The position numbers were made by a program, and so were the translations under genes. DNA of 64,000 nucleotides from Domibacillus enclensis (GTDB lineage: Bacteria; Bacillota; Bacilli; Bacillales; Domibacillaceae): contig NZ_FTLX01000002.1 of assembly GCF_900156125.1 (NCBI RefSeq), positions 434,001-498,000 on the forward strand, read 5' to 3'. Shown piece by piece: positions 26,102-34,934 of this stretch (position 1 is the first letter of the stretch; the number at the start of each line of letters is the position of its first letter). A model generated the notes under the pieces. It was not told the DNA's origin. It saw only the letters and a program-made list of their open reading frames with translations, and did not search any database.

Positions 26102-26617
26102 ATGCAAATGTATTTAAATTTGGTTGATAAAGTGAACCTCTTTATCCGCTATGTGCTGGCCGCATTACTCATGTTAATGAGTGGACTTATTATATATCAA
26201 GTTGTGATTCGTTTTTCTTCTCGTTACATAAATGTAGATTTGCCAAGGTGGACAGAAGAAATTGCACGCTATTCAATGATTTGGCTCGTTCTTCTCGGTG
26301 CGGCCTTAGCCGTCAGGTACAGTGCGTTAATTGGAATGGAGGCCATTGCTGAGCGGCTTTCTCCTAAAGCACAAAAGATATTGAGAGTGGTTACGATTAT
26401 AATCTCGATGTTCTTTTTCCTTATTATGGTTATTTATGGTTTTGAAATGCTGGGCCATGTAGGAGCACAGCTGTCGCCTGGGGCGAAATTGCCAATGTCT
26501 ATTCCTTATGCCTCCATTCCGGTTGGCGGGTTTTTTATGCTAATCAATTCAATTGCCGTGCTAATGCTGACCTTAAAAGGGGAAGCAGATCGGGAATTTT
26601 TTAAAGGGAGTGAATAA
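26102..26617 (+). CDS. dctQ: TRAP transporter small permease (DctQ)
   Basis: This 171-residue membrane protein has four hydrophobic segments and the DctQ signature RWTEEIARYSMIWLVLLGAALAVR. It pairs with the large permease that starts two bases after its stop codon. The ribosome binding site is GAGGGGTG. Confidence 0.92.
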   Translation: MQMYLNLVDKVNLFIRYVLAALLMLMSGLIIYQVVIRFSSRYINVDLPRWTEEIARYSMIWLVLLGAALAVRYSALIGMEAIAERLSPKAQKILRVVTIIISMFFFLIMVIYGFEMLGHVGAQLSPGAKLPMSIPYASIPVGGFFMLINSIAVLMLTLKGEADREFFKGSE

Positions 26618-26619
26618 GT

Positions 26620-27897
26620 ATGGCCGGTTTAATGTTTATCTCATTACTCGTTTTATTGTTTTTAAGTGTCCCGGTTGCTTTATCACTTGGCCTTGCTTCA
26701 AGTATAGCACTAATCGGTGACGGCACGATGCCGCTGAGCGTCGTTATTCAGCGAATGTTTGCTGCACTTGATTTGTTTCCATTAATGGCCATTCCATTCT
26801 TTATTTTGGCCGGAGCGCTCATGGAAACCGGTGGTATTTCAAGAAGATTAGTAAACTTTGCAAATGCTCTTGTTGGGAGAATGAGCGGAGGTCTTGCTGT
26901 AGTAACCGTAGTAACTGCGATGTTTTTCTCTGCTATTTCCGGATCGAGTGCAGCGACGACCGCTGCGATTGGTTCCATTCTTATTCCGGCAATGGTGAAG
27001 AAAAAGTATGATGTCGGATTTGCTGGCGCGACAACCGCTGTTTCAGGAGAATTGGGAGTTATTATTCCCCCGTCTATTCCCATGATCATTTTTGGCATTT
27101 CAGCAGGTGTCTCTATGACAGATCTCTTTATTGCCGGATTCTTGCCAGGTATCCTCATTGGCGGTTCTTTAATTCTCCTCGTATGGCTTTTGTCGAAAAA
27201 ACGAGGATATGAAGGTGAAAAAAATATTACATGGGCAATGCGGGTAACAGCATTTAAAGAAGCTTTTTTAGCGCTTATGATGCCGGTCATTATTCTTGGT
27301 GGTATTTACAGCGGTCTTTTCACACCGACAGAAGCAGCAGTCGTTGCCGTTTTCTATGCGTTCGTTGTAGGTGTTTTTGTTTATCGTGAAATAACATGGA
27401 GAAATTTAGTGGAAATTTTTTCGAAGTCGGCCATTACGACGTCGATTATTATGATTATTATTGCAAACGCAGGAATGTTTGGATGGATTTTAACAAGGGA
27501 ACAAGTGCCGCAAAAAGTAGCCGCTTTCTTTACTTCTTTCTCAGATAGTCCAGTTGTTTTCCTGGCGCTTATAAATGTCTTGCTTTTATTTGTCGGAATG
27601 TTCTTTGAAACATCGGCAGCAATTATTATTCTTGCCCCGTTATTAACGCCAATTGCAATAACGTTGGGGATTGATCCTATCCACTTTGGGATGATCGTGA
27701 TTGTCAACCTTGCAATGGGAATGGTAACGCCGCCAGTAGGGGTTAACTTATTTGTCGCGTGTCAAGTTGCCAATATAAAACTGGAGCGTCTAACAAAAGC
27801 GCTAGTCCCTTTCTTTATTGTTCTTGTTGCAAATATACTAATTATCACCTATATTCCGGCCATTTCCACATGGCTTCCAGCTCTCTTGAAACAGTAA
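26620..27897 (+). CDS. dctM: TRAP transporter large permease (DctM)
   Basis: The 425-residue protein has about twelve membrane segments and typical motifs: MAIPFFILAGALMETGGISRR, SGSSAATTAAIGSILIPAM, GELGVIIPPSIPMIIFG and MVTPPVGVNLFVACQVA. It imports the solute with sodium or protons, delivered by DctP. It is co-transcribed with its neighbours. Confidence 0.94.
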   Translation: MAGLMFISLLVLLFLSVPVALSLGLASSIALIGDGTMPLSVVIQRMFAALDLFPLMAIPFFILAGALMETGGISRRLVNFANALVGRMSGGLAVVTVVTAMFFSAISGSSAATTAAIGSILIPAMVKKKYDVGFAGATTAVSGELGVIIPPSIPMIIFGISAGVSMTDLFIAGFLPGILIGGSLILLVWLLSKKRGYEGEKNITWAMRVTAFKEAFLALMMPVIILGGIYSGLFTPTEAAVVAVFYAFVVGVFVYREITWRNLVEIFSKSAITTSIIMIIIANAGMFGWILTREQVPQKVAAFFTSFSDSPVVFLALINVLLLFVGMFFETSAAIIILAPLLTPIAITLGIDPIHFGMIVIVNLAMGMVTPPVGVNLFVACQVANIKLERLTKALVPFFIVLVANILIITYIPAISTWLPALLKQ

Positions 27898-27927
27898 GGA
27901 ATGAAAAAATAAAGGAGGAGCCATGAA

Positions 27928-29193
27928 ATGAAATTTCCTCGTATCGTTAAAGTCAAGCAGCATTTTCAAGGTCCTGTTGTTGAAAACATTGATGCGGAAA
28001 TCGCAAAGCAGCTTGCCCGTGTGGCACTTGATCAAAAAGTAAAACCAGGAATGAGAATTGCAATTACAGCAGGGAGCCGCGGTATTGCAAATATAGCAGA
28101 GATTATCCGGGCTTGTGTAAATGAACTGAAACAATTGGGGGCAGACCCATTTATCGTGCCGACGATGGGCAGTCACGGCGGCGCTACAGCAGAAGGACAG
28201 GTTGAAGTACTGAACAGCCTGGGCATTACAGAAGACTTTTGTGGGGCACCGATTCTTTCCTCGATGGATGTGGTGCATGTAGGTGATACACCGGACGGCA
28301 TGCCTGTGCACATCGATCAAAATGCATGGGAAGCAGACGGGATTATTTTAATGGGACGTGTCAAAGTACACACCGATTTTAAATCTCCTATTGGCATTGA
28401 AAGCGGCTTAATGAAAATGGCTGCAATTGGTCTTGGCAAACATAAGCAGGCATTGCTTATCCATAGTTATGGTGTGCACGGGATTCGGGATATTATGCCG
28501 GAAGTGGCAAAAGTATTATTCGAGAAAACAAAGATTTTATGCGGGATCGCGATTTTAGAAAATGCATTTGAGCAGACAGCCATTTTGGAAGCGATCCCCA
28601 CGGAGTCCATTCAGAAAAGGGAAGCGGAACTGCTGGAAGAATCAGCAGCGCTTATGCCGAGGCTTCCGGTAGAGGACATTGATGTTCTCGTTGTAGACGA
28701 AATCGGCAAAAACTACAGCGGAACCGGGATGGATACAAATATTATCGGCCGAATTCGCATTCTTGGGGTTGAGGAGCCGGCATCGCCTCGGATTAAATAC
28801 ATTGTAGCTAGCAATGTTAGTGAGGAATCACATGGAAATGCACTCGGCATTGGCCTCGCTGATTTAACGACAAAGCGGCTGTTTGAGCAAGTAAATCATC
28901 AGAAAATGAATGAAAATGTGATCACAAGTACCTTTCTCAGTCGGGCAATGATACCAATTGTTATGGAAAATGATCGTGAAGCGATAACGGCAGCAGCCCG
29001 CGCCAATTGGGGAACTGAATCGGAAAATATGCGATTTATGCGCATTCCAAATACGCTTCATCTCGAATATTTATATGTCTCAGAAACATTGCTGCCTGAG
29101 ATCGCTAACTTAGACCACATTGAAATTATAGGTGAGCCAGAAGAAATCGTTTTTGATGAAAATGGGTATTTTCCAAAATGGAGTCATGAATAA
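27928..29193 (+). CDS. LarA-family protein (DUF2088), putative nickel-pincer C4 sugar acid racemase/epimerase
   Basis: The 421-residue protein belongs to the lactate racemase family. Candidate counterparts of the LarA active site are His83 in PTMGSHGGAT (LarA H108), His148 in RVKVHTDF (H174), Lys163 in GLMKMAAIGLG (K184, the cofactor-bonding lysine) and His172 or His179 (nickel ligand H200). LarA enzymes use the nickel-pincer nucleotide to invert the carbon bearing the 2-hydroxy group by hydride transfer. The cofactor genes larE, larB and larC lie 5-8 kb downstream, but no lactate genes are here. Placed between a C4-acid transporter and a C4-acid kinase/dehydrogenase pair, it probably epimerises C2 of a tetronate. 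The substrate is inference. AAAGGAGG precedes the start. Confidence 0.8.
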   Translation: MKFPRIVKVKQHFQGPVVENIDAEIAKQLARVALDQKVKPGMRIAITAGSRGIANIAEIIRACVNELKQLGADPFIVPTMGSHGGATAEGQVEVLNSLGITEDFCGAPILSSMDVVHVGDTPDGMPVHIDQNAWEADGIILMGRVKVHTDFKSPIGIESGLMKMAAIGLGKHKQALLIHSYGVHGIRDIMPEVAKVLFEKTKILCGIAILENAFEQTAILEAIPTESIQKREAELLEESAALMPRLPVEDIDVLVVDEIGKNYSGTGMDTNIIGRIRILGVEEPASPRIKYIVASNVSEESHGNALGIGLADLTTKRLFEQVNHQKMNENVITSTFLSRAMIPIVMENDREAITAAARANWGTESENMRFMRIPNTLHLEYLYVSETLLPEIANLDHIEIIGEPEEIVFDENGYFPKWSHE

Positions 29194-29212
29194 AAATGGA
29201 GGGACGATATAA

Positions 29213-30646
29213 ATGAGTCATTCAAAAGTGAGCACATACGGTCAATATATTAATGGAGAATGGCATATGTCACAAGAAACACTCCCTGTGATCAATAAAT
29301 TTACAGGAGAGGAATATGCACATATTGGAAAAGCATCACGTGAAGAAGTGGATCAAGCGGTAACGAATGCACTTGAAACATTTCGCACGAAAAAGCTGAG
29401 TCCTTATGAGAGATATGAAATTTTAATGCGGGCTGCTGACATTTTCAAAGAACGCAAAGAGGAGCTTGCGCTTATTCTTGTTCGGGAAGTCGGGAAAGTG
29501 TTGAAAGATGCGCGCGCTGAAATCGACCGCGGCATCCAAACGTTTATTGCATCGGCAGAAGAAGCGAAACGAATCGCTGGCACTGGAATTCCGCTTGGAC
29601 AGCCTGGCAACGATGGGAAGCTTGCTTTTACTGTGCGTGTCCCGGTTGGCGTTGTTGCAGCGATTACACCATTTAATTTCCCGTTTAATCTTACTGTTCA
29701 TAAAATCGGACCAGCTATTGCGGCTGGAAATACAATCGTTTTAAAACCAGCTGAGGTAACGCCAATTATTGCCTGCAAAATGACAGAAATTTTAACAGAA
29801 GCGGGCTTGCCGGCAGGGTTCCTTAACGTCGTTAATGGCCTTGGCCGTGAAACAGGCCAATATTTGCTGGAGGACGAAAGAATTGCCCATTTCACTTTTA
29901 CAGGAAGCCCAGGGGTAGGCCGTCATATTAAGAGCACGACAGGACTGCGCCGCTTGACGTTGGAACTTGGGAACAACTCACCAAACATTGTACATAATGA
30001 TGTCCCAGATCTGGATACAGCAGCAGAACTATGCGTAACACGAGGATATTCCAACGCCGGACAAGCTTGTATTTCTGTACAGCGTGTGTATGTTCATGAG
30101 GATGTATATGAATCGTTCGTAGAGAAAGCTGTGAAGGTTGCTCAGTCATTGCGTGTAGGCAATCCGGAAGATCCAGAAACGGATATCGGGCCGATGATAT
30201 CTGAAAAAGAAGCAATACGTGCAGAAGAATGGATTCGTGAAGCGGAACAACAAGGAGCGAAAGTTCTCGTCGGCGGGCAACGAAATGGCAGTATCCTTGA
30301 TCCAACAATTATGGCGGACGTGAAGCCGGATATGAAAGTTGTATGCCAGGAAGTATTTGCCCCGGTTATTAATATTATTCCTTTTTCAGATATTCAAGAT
30401 GCATTTGATCAAGCAAATGACAGCCATTTTGGACTGCAAGCTGGCTTTTTCACATCAAATATTCAATTAGCTATGCGTGCTGCACTCGAGCTGGAATTTG
30501 GCGGAGTCATCATTAATGATGTATCTACGTACCGGGCAGATGTTATGCCGTATGGCGGTGTAAAAGACAGCGGCTTTGGTAAAGAAGGTCCTCGCTATGC
30601 TGTAGAAGAAATGACAGACGAAAAAATCGTTGTAATTAATTTATAA
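29213..30646 (+). CDS. NAD(P)-dependent aldehyde dehydrogenase
   Basis: The 477-residue enzyme has the full aldehyde dehydrogenase set: AITPFNFPFNLTVHKIGPA, FTGSPGVGRHIK, LTLELGNNSP (catalytic glutamate) and SNAGQACISVQRVYV (catalytic cysteine). The ending GGVKDSGFGKEGPRYAVEEM resembles the lactaldehyde/phosphonoacetaldehyde-type clade. Substrate is not evident. In this operon it could oxidise a hydroxyaldehyde to the corresponding sugar acid after the neighbouring alcohol dehydrogenase. Confidence 0.87.
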   Translation: MSHSKVSTYGQYINGEWHMSQETLPVINKFTGEEYAHIGKASREEVDQAVTNALETFRTKKLSPYERYEILMRAADIFKERKEELALILVREVGKVLKDARAEIDRGIQTFIASAEEAKRIAGTGIPLGQPGNDGKLAFTVRVPVGVVAAITPFNFPFNLTVHKIGPAIAAGNTIVLKPAEVTPIIACKMTEILTEAGLPAGFLNVVNGLGRETGQYLLEDERIAHFTFTGSPGVGRHIKSTTGLRRLTLELGNNSPNIVHNDVPDLDTAAELCVTRGYSNAGQACISVQRVYVHEDVYESFVEKAVKVAQSLRVGNPEDPETDIGPMISEKEAIRAEEWIREAEQQGAKVLVGGQRNGSILDPTIMADVKPDMKVVCQEVFAPVINIIPFSDIQDAFDQANDSHFGLQAGFFTSNIQLAMRAALELEFGGVIINDVSTYRADVMPYGGVKDSGFGKEGPRYAVEEMTDEKIVVINL

Positions 30647-30658
30647 GGAGAATTAAAA

Positions 30659-31864
30659 ATGAGGAATATTTGGGAATTTTTCTCGACAGAGAGAATTGTA
30701 TTTGGCAATGGAGCGGTAAAGCAGCTTGATTCTATTTTAAAACGATTAAATGCTAAAAATGTCTTATTGGTCACAGATCCTGGGATCGTCAACGCAGGCA
30801 TTGCGGATCAGATTATTGCCCTTCTGAAAGACGCTGAGTATAACGTTGTTGTGTATGATAAAGTAGTTCCGGAACCGCCTGTTTCGAGTGCAATTGAATG
30901 TTATGAATTTGCGAAATCACAAATGGAAACAGATGCGATTATCGGACTTGGCGGCGGCAGCAGTATCGATATGGCGAAAATCGCTGCGTTGCTTATTAAA
31001 TATGGTGGACACCCGCTCGATTATTACGGCGGGGAAAACCAGATTCCTGGACCAATTGCCCCGCTTATTGCGATTCCAACAACAGCAGGTACAGGTTCTG
31101 AAGTAACATCTGTAGCTGTTTTAACAGATACAGAAAACAATATTAAAGCTGGTATTTCTGATAATTATTTGCGTCCGGCGGTAGCACTGCTTGATCCAGA
31201 ATTGACACTTGGCCTCCCGTCATACGTGACGGCATGCTCAGGGATCGATGCATTGTCTCATGCAGTAGAGGCGTACACAGCGAAAAAATCACAGTACATT
31301 CAAGCAGAAGGAAATATTTTATTCCAAGGCTCACTTCCAATTAGTGATGCACTTGCTCTGCATGCGATTAAGCTGATCGCCAGCAACTTGACGCTTGCTG
31401 TACAGCAGGGAAGCAATGTAGAAGCGAGAGGAAATATGCTCGCTGGCAGCTTGCTTGCCGGCATGGCATTTTCGAATGCTGGAACTGCTGCTGCGCATGC
31501 GCTCGCCTATCCAATCGGCGGATTGGTAAAATCACCTCATGGAGAAGTAACAGGGCTCTTACTGCCATATGTAATGAAATTTAATGGGGCAATTGAAACG
31601 GAAAAAATGGTCAATATCGCAGACGCTTTCGGTGTAGATGCTGAAGGGCTCAATGCAAAAGAAAAAGCATATGCTGCTGGAGATGCAGTATTGCGGTTAT
31701 TAGAAGAAATTGGCTTGCCGACTCATTTATCACAAATCGGTATAAAAGAAGAGGACATTCCGTCCATTGCAGAAAAAGCATTAGATATTGCTCGGTTAGT
31801 TCGCAATAATCCGCGGGTTCCAACACAAAAAGGATTTGAAGAACTCTTGCAAAGCGCTTTTTAA
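30659..31864 (+). CDS. Iron-containing alcohol dehydrogenase
   Basis: The 401-residue protein is a group III alcohol dehydrogenase. NAD-binding GLGGGSSIDMAK is near residue 97, PTTAGTGSEVTS follows, and the metal ligands are in SGIDALSHAVEAY, GTAAAHALAYPIGG and KSPHGEVTGLL. It begins 12 bases after the aldehyde dehydrogenase stop with AAGGAGA ahead. It probably interconverts a small polyol or diol and its aldehyde; the direction and substrate are unknown. Confidence 0.9.
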   Translation: MRNIWEFFSTERIVFGNGAVKQLDSILKRLNAKNVLLVTDPGIVNAGIADQIIALLKDAEYNVVVYDKVVPEPPVSSAIECYEFAKSQMETDAIIGLGGGSSIDMAKIAALLIKYGGHPLDYYGGENQIPGPIAPLIAIPTTAGTGSEVTSVAVLTDTENNIKAGISDNYLRPAVALLDPELTLGLPSYVTACSGIDALSHAVEAYTAKKSQYIQAEGNILFQGSLPISDALALHAIKLIASNLTLAVQQGSNVEARGNMLAGSLLAGMAFSNAGTAAAHALAYPIGGLVKSPHGEVTGLLLPYVMKFNGAIETEKMVNIADAFGVDAEGLNAKEKAYAAGDAVLRLLEEIGLPTHLSQIGIKEEDIPSIAEKALDIARLVRNNPRVPTQKGFEELLQSAF

Positions 31865-31884
31865 AAGACAAAGGAGATGATGGT

Positions 31885-32889
31885 ATGTCAATGAATAAGC
31901 CGATAATGGGTATTACAATGGGTGATGGTGCGGGTGTAGGGCCTGAAATTATTATGAAAGCCCTGAAAGATGAGAGAGTGTATGATTCCTGTGCACCATT
32001 TGTTATTGGCGATGCAAAAATGCTGGAGAGAGCCGGAAAAATTGTTAATAATCATGCACAAGTAAAACGTATTTCTTCCCCTGATCAAGCGACATTTAAA
32101 TATGGTGTAGTCGAGTGTGTTGATTTAAATTTGCTGCCTGATGATTTGCCATTCGGACAAATTTCCGCTGAAGCAGGCAATGCAGCATTTCGTTATCTTG
32201 AAAGAGCGATTGAGTTAGCCAATGAAGGGGAAATTGATGGGATTTGTACAGCGCCTTTAAATAAAGAGGCACTGCATAAGGGCGGACATATGTACCCAGG
32301 TCATACGGAAATTCTTGCTGCACTGACAAATACAGAAGATTTTTCAATGATGCTGTCTGCACCGAATTTAAAAGTCATTCATGTGACGACTCATGTTGGT
32401 ATTATAGATGCTGTAAAGAAAATCAATCCTTCTCGCGTGTATACGGTTATTAAGCTCGCGCACGATACGCTTATTAAAGCGGGCTACAAAGAACCGCGCA
32501 TTGCCGTTTGCGGGATTAATCCACATGCCGGAGAAAATGGCCTGTTCGGCTACGGTGAAGAAGAGGAAAAAGTGATTCCTGCAGTAGAAAAGGCACAAAA
32601 AGAAGGAATTAAAGTTGTCGGGCCGTTGCCAGCGGATACATTATTTTTCCGAACGGTTCGCGGGGATTTTGATATTGTGGTTGCCATGTATCATGATCAA
32701 GGGCATGGTCCTGTCAAAGTACTTGGTCTTGAGTCAGGCGTAAATATAACGGTAGGCTTGCCGATTATTCGAACAAGCGTAGACCATGGCACTGCTTTTG
32801 ATATTGCTGGAAAAGGAATTGCGGATGAACTAAGTTTAAAAGAAGCAATTCGACAAGGAATTGAACTTGCACCGAAGCGCACTATATAA
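31885..32889 (+). CDS. pdxA2: PdxA2-like 4-phospho-D-threonate 3-dehydrogenase
   Basis: The 334-residue protein belongs to the PdxA family (GDGAGVGPEII at the N-terminus; metal ligands His in VTTHVGIIDAV, INPHAGENGLFG and MYHDQGHGPVK). PdxA itself makes a pyridoxine precursor, while the PdxA2 branch next to DUF1537 kinases oxidises and decarboxylates 4-phospho-D-threonate or 4-phospho-D-erythronate to dihydroxyacetone phosphate. The linked kinase and transporter favour the catabolic role. Confidence 0.87.
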   Translation: MSMNKPIMGITMGDGAGVGPEIIMKALKDERVYDSCAPFVIGDAKMLERAGKIVNNHAQVKRISSPDQATFKYGVVECVDLNLLPDDLPFGQISAEAGNAAFRYLERAIELANEGEIDGICTAPLNKEALHKGGHMYPGHTEILAALTNTEDFSMMLSAPNLKVIHVTTHVGIIDAVKKINPSRVYTVIKLAHDTLIKAGYKEPRIAVCGINPHAGENGLFGYGEEEEKVIPAVEKAQKEGIKVVGPLPADTLFFRTVRGDFDIVVAMYHDQGHGPVKVLGLESGVNITVGLPIIRTSVDHGTAFDIAGKGIADELSLKEAIRQGIELAPKRTI

Positions 32890-32899
32890 ATTTCACGAA

Positions 32900-32926
32900 G
32901 GAACAGCACATTTGCTGTTCCTCTTC
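32900..32926 (+). terminator. Stem-loop after pdxA2
   Basis: Stem GGAACAGC/GCTGTTCC with loop ACATTT and a weak T-rich tail. It may end part of the transcripts before the decayed dehydrogenase and YitT genes. Confidence 0.55.
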
Positions 32927-32943
32927 ATTTTAGGAGGGATAGC

Positions 32944-33110
32944 ATGAATCAACGTAAAATTGTTGTGACGAGAAAGATACCGGACCAGGCGCTTGAACGG
33001 TTAAAAGAACATGGAGAGATTTACATGTGGGATTACGAGGAGCTGCCAATGCCTTACTGATTGCCGGAATGGAAAATACAGTGCTGCCTTTTGAAGTGAA
33101 AATCACTTAA
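32944..33110 (+). pseudogene. Remnant of a D-2-hydroxyacid (glycerate/glyoxylate) dehydrogenase
   Basis: A strong GGAGGG site and ATG start 38 residues (KIVVTRKIPDQALERLKEHG) that match the N-terminus of GyaR/hydroxypyruvate reductase, then a stop at 33058. A second short frame (LIAGMENTVLPFEVKIT) follows and could be the C-terminal tail after an internal deletion. The NAD-binding and catalytic domains are missing. When whole, it would fit the operon as a reductase for glyoxylate, hydroxypyruvate or a tetronate. Confidence 0.65.
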
Positions 33111-33136
33111 ATTGTGCAGGGAAGAGAGCTTATATC

Positions 33137-33778
33137 ATGAGTGAAAACAAAAGGAAGAACGGTCGTTTGGCTGGGCATTTCAATCACGTAAATATAAAGC
33201 AATCTTTTTTCATTTTTTTGACGATTTTATTTTTTGCTATTGGAAATATTTTATTTGCTGTTCCGAATCAAATTATGAACGGCGGCATGACCGGATTAAG
33301 TCAAATGGGATATTATTTATATGAATTTAACATAGGGCTCGGTATTTTTCTTTTCAATACACCATTATTTATTACGGCTTTTATATTTTATAAGGAATTG
33401 TTTTACAAGTCTGCTATCTCCATGTTAACTGTTTCTTTGCTAATAGGATTTCTGCAGGAGCCGCTTCTTGCGTATGGTGTTGTGAATATTTGGGTAGGAA
33501 GCGTTGTTGGGGGATTATGGATGGGTGTTGCCCTTGGCATTTTAGCCAGCATGAACGCCAGCCTCGGCGGCGGATCCATGCTTGGGAAAATGCTTCATGA
33601 CCAATATGGTGTTTCTCTGACTAAATCCATTTTTTTTATTGATGCTTCTGTTTATCCATTGTCATTATTTTTAATTGGCGTTACAGAAACGATTTTCTCA
33701 TTGGTGCTTACATTTTTCAGTGCCTTTGGTATTTATCTGGTATCAAAAAAACCAACAATAAATAAAGAAGTAGTCTAA
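33137..33778 (+). CDS. YitT-family membrane protein
   Basis: This 213-residue protein has five to six membrane segments and the YitT pattern GNILFAVPNQIMNGGMTGLSQMGYYL ... NASLGGGSMLGKML. It ends after the membrane domain and lacks the C-terminal DUF2179 domain usual in longer YitT proteins, as many short family members do. Its transport function, if any, is unknown. It lies in the same orientation as the sugar acid operon and may move a substrate or product. Confidence 0.75.
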   Translation: MSENKRKNGRLAGHFNHVNIKQSFFIFLTILFFAIGNILFAVPNQIMNGGMTGLSQMGYYLYEFNIGLGIFLFNTPLFITAFIFYKELFYKSAISMLTVSLLIGFLQEPLLAYGVVNIWVGSVVGGLWMGVALGILASMNASLGGGSMLGKMLHDQYGVSLTKSIFFIDASVYPLSLFLIGVTETIFSLVLTFFSAFGIYLVSKKPTINKEVV

Positions 33779-33863
33779 CGTATATTCCGCAGGACAAAAA
33801 CATTGTATGCCACTGTTAAATAGAATTAGTTCATAAATATTTAAAAAGAGGGAGAAAAAGATA

Positions 33864-34679
33864 ATGGAACTAAAGTATCAGAAGCTACAGTCCATTTTAC
33901 GAGAAATAAAATCGGTTGTTGTCGCTTTTTCCGGTGGGGTGGACAGCACATTTTTGCTGAAAGCGGCTGTTGACACACTTGGAGCAGAGCATGTCTTAGC
34001 GGTGACGGCAGACTCAGAAACATATCCGTCAAGTGAGCTGGAAGAAGCGCGCGTTCTTGCCGAGCAGATCGGCGTCCGCCACATCGTCATTGAAACGTCA
34101 GAACTCGCCATTCCGGGCTATACGGAAAATGACAAAAACCGCTGTTATTTCTGCAAAAGCAGCTTGTTTGATCATTTAATACCGATTTTGAACGAGCATG
34201 GCTTTCAAAATGTTGTGTATGGAGTCATTGCCGATGACATGAATGAATTCCGGCCGGGCATGAAAGCAGCAAAAGAAAAAGGCATTCGCGGACCGTTGCA
34301 GGAAGCCAACTTATTTAAAGAAGAAATTCGGATGCTATCCCGTCAATTTCATCTGTCAACATGGGATAAACCCTCCTTTGCCTGCTTGTCTTCACGCATT
34401 GCGTACGGAGAAACGATTACGAAAGAAAAGTTAACAAAAGTGGAAAAAGCAGAGGCATATATAAAATCACTTTCCGTTCGCCAAGTACGTGTCCGAACGC
34501 ATGGCGATACAGCCCGAATTGAAGTGGAGCCTGACGATATGGCGCTTGTGCTGGAGTATCACGCAGCAATTGACAAACGACTGAAGCAGTTTGGCTATAA
34601 ATATGTTTCACTTGATCTTGCAGGCTACAAAAGTGGCAGCATGAATAAGTCGCTGGAAAGGGATATCCAGTACAGCTAA
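33864..34679 (+). CDS. larE: Sacrificial sulfur transferase LarE
   Basis: The 271-residue protein belongs to the PP-loop ATPase family (AFSGGVDSTFLLKA at residues 21-34). LarE adenylates the pyridinium dicarboxylate mononucleotide and donates sulfur to build the nickel-pincer nucleotide. Cys174 in WDKPSFACLSSRIAYG matches the sacrificial cysteine (Cys176) of Lactobacillus plantarum LarE, which is consumed by the reaction. A CxxC pair (Cys94, Cys97) is conserved in the family. The upstream site is GAGGGAG. It opens the larE-larB-larC set. Confidence 0.92.
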   Translation: MELKYQKLQSILREIKSVVVAFSGGVDSTFLLKAAVDTLGAEHVLAVTADSETYPSSELEEARVLAEQIGVRHIVIETSELAIPGYTENDKNRCYFCKSSLFDHLIPILNEHGFQNVVYGVIADDMNEFRPGMKAAKEKGIRGPLQEANLFKEEIRMLSRQFHLSTWDKPSFACLSSRIAYGETITKEKLTKVEKAEAYIKSLSVRQVRVRTHGDTARIEVEPDDMALVLEYHAAIDKRLKQFGYKYVSLDLAGYKSGSMNKSLERDIQYS

Positions 34680-34934
34680 AAGAGTATATAACAGGACGTA
34701 ATATCGCACAGCCAGTGTGAGAGCCGTTGTATTTAGTCCGCTGGGAGAAGCAGCAGCCACCACAGAAACCAATCAGTTAGATACATCATTTGAAGAGATG
34801 AAAGAAAAAGTTCCGCCTGGCAGTGTTGCGGATTCTGATATGGGACACGATAGGGATGATCAGACATTATAAAAAATGTGTCCATCTGGCGGCGGATACA
34901 GCAAAATTTTTTGAATAAAGGCAGGTAAAAAAAT
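34680..34934 (+). other. Spacer in the lar cluster with an unassigned short frame
   Basis: About 250 bases separate larE and larB. A frame at 34717-34872 (GTG start, 51 residues) reads SPLGEAAATTETNQLDTSFE, then EMKEKVPPGSVADSD and a charged tail. It has no ribosome binding site and no family I recognise; it may be a remnant of a lost gene. No terminator or promoter is clear. Confidence 0.3.
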
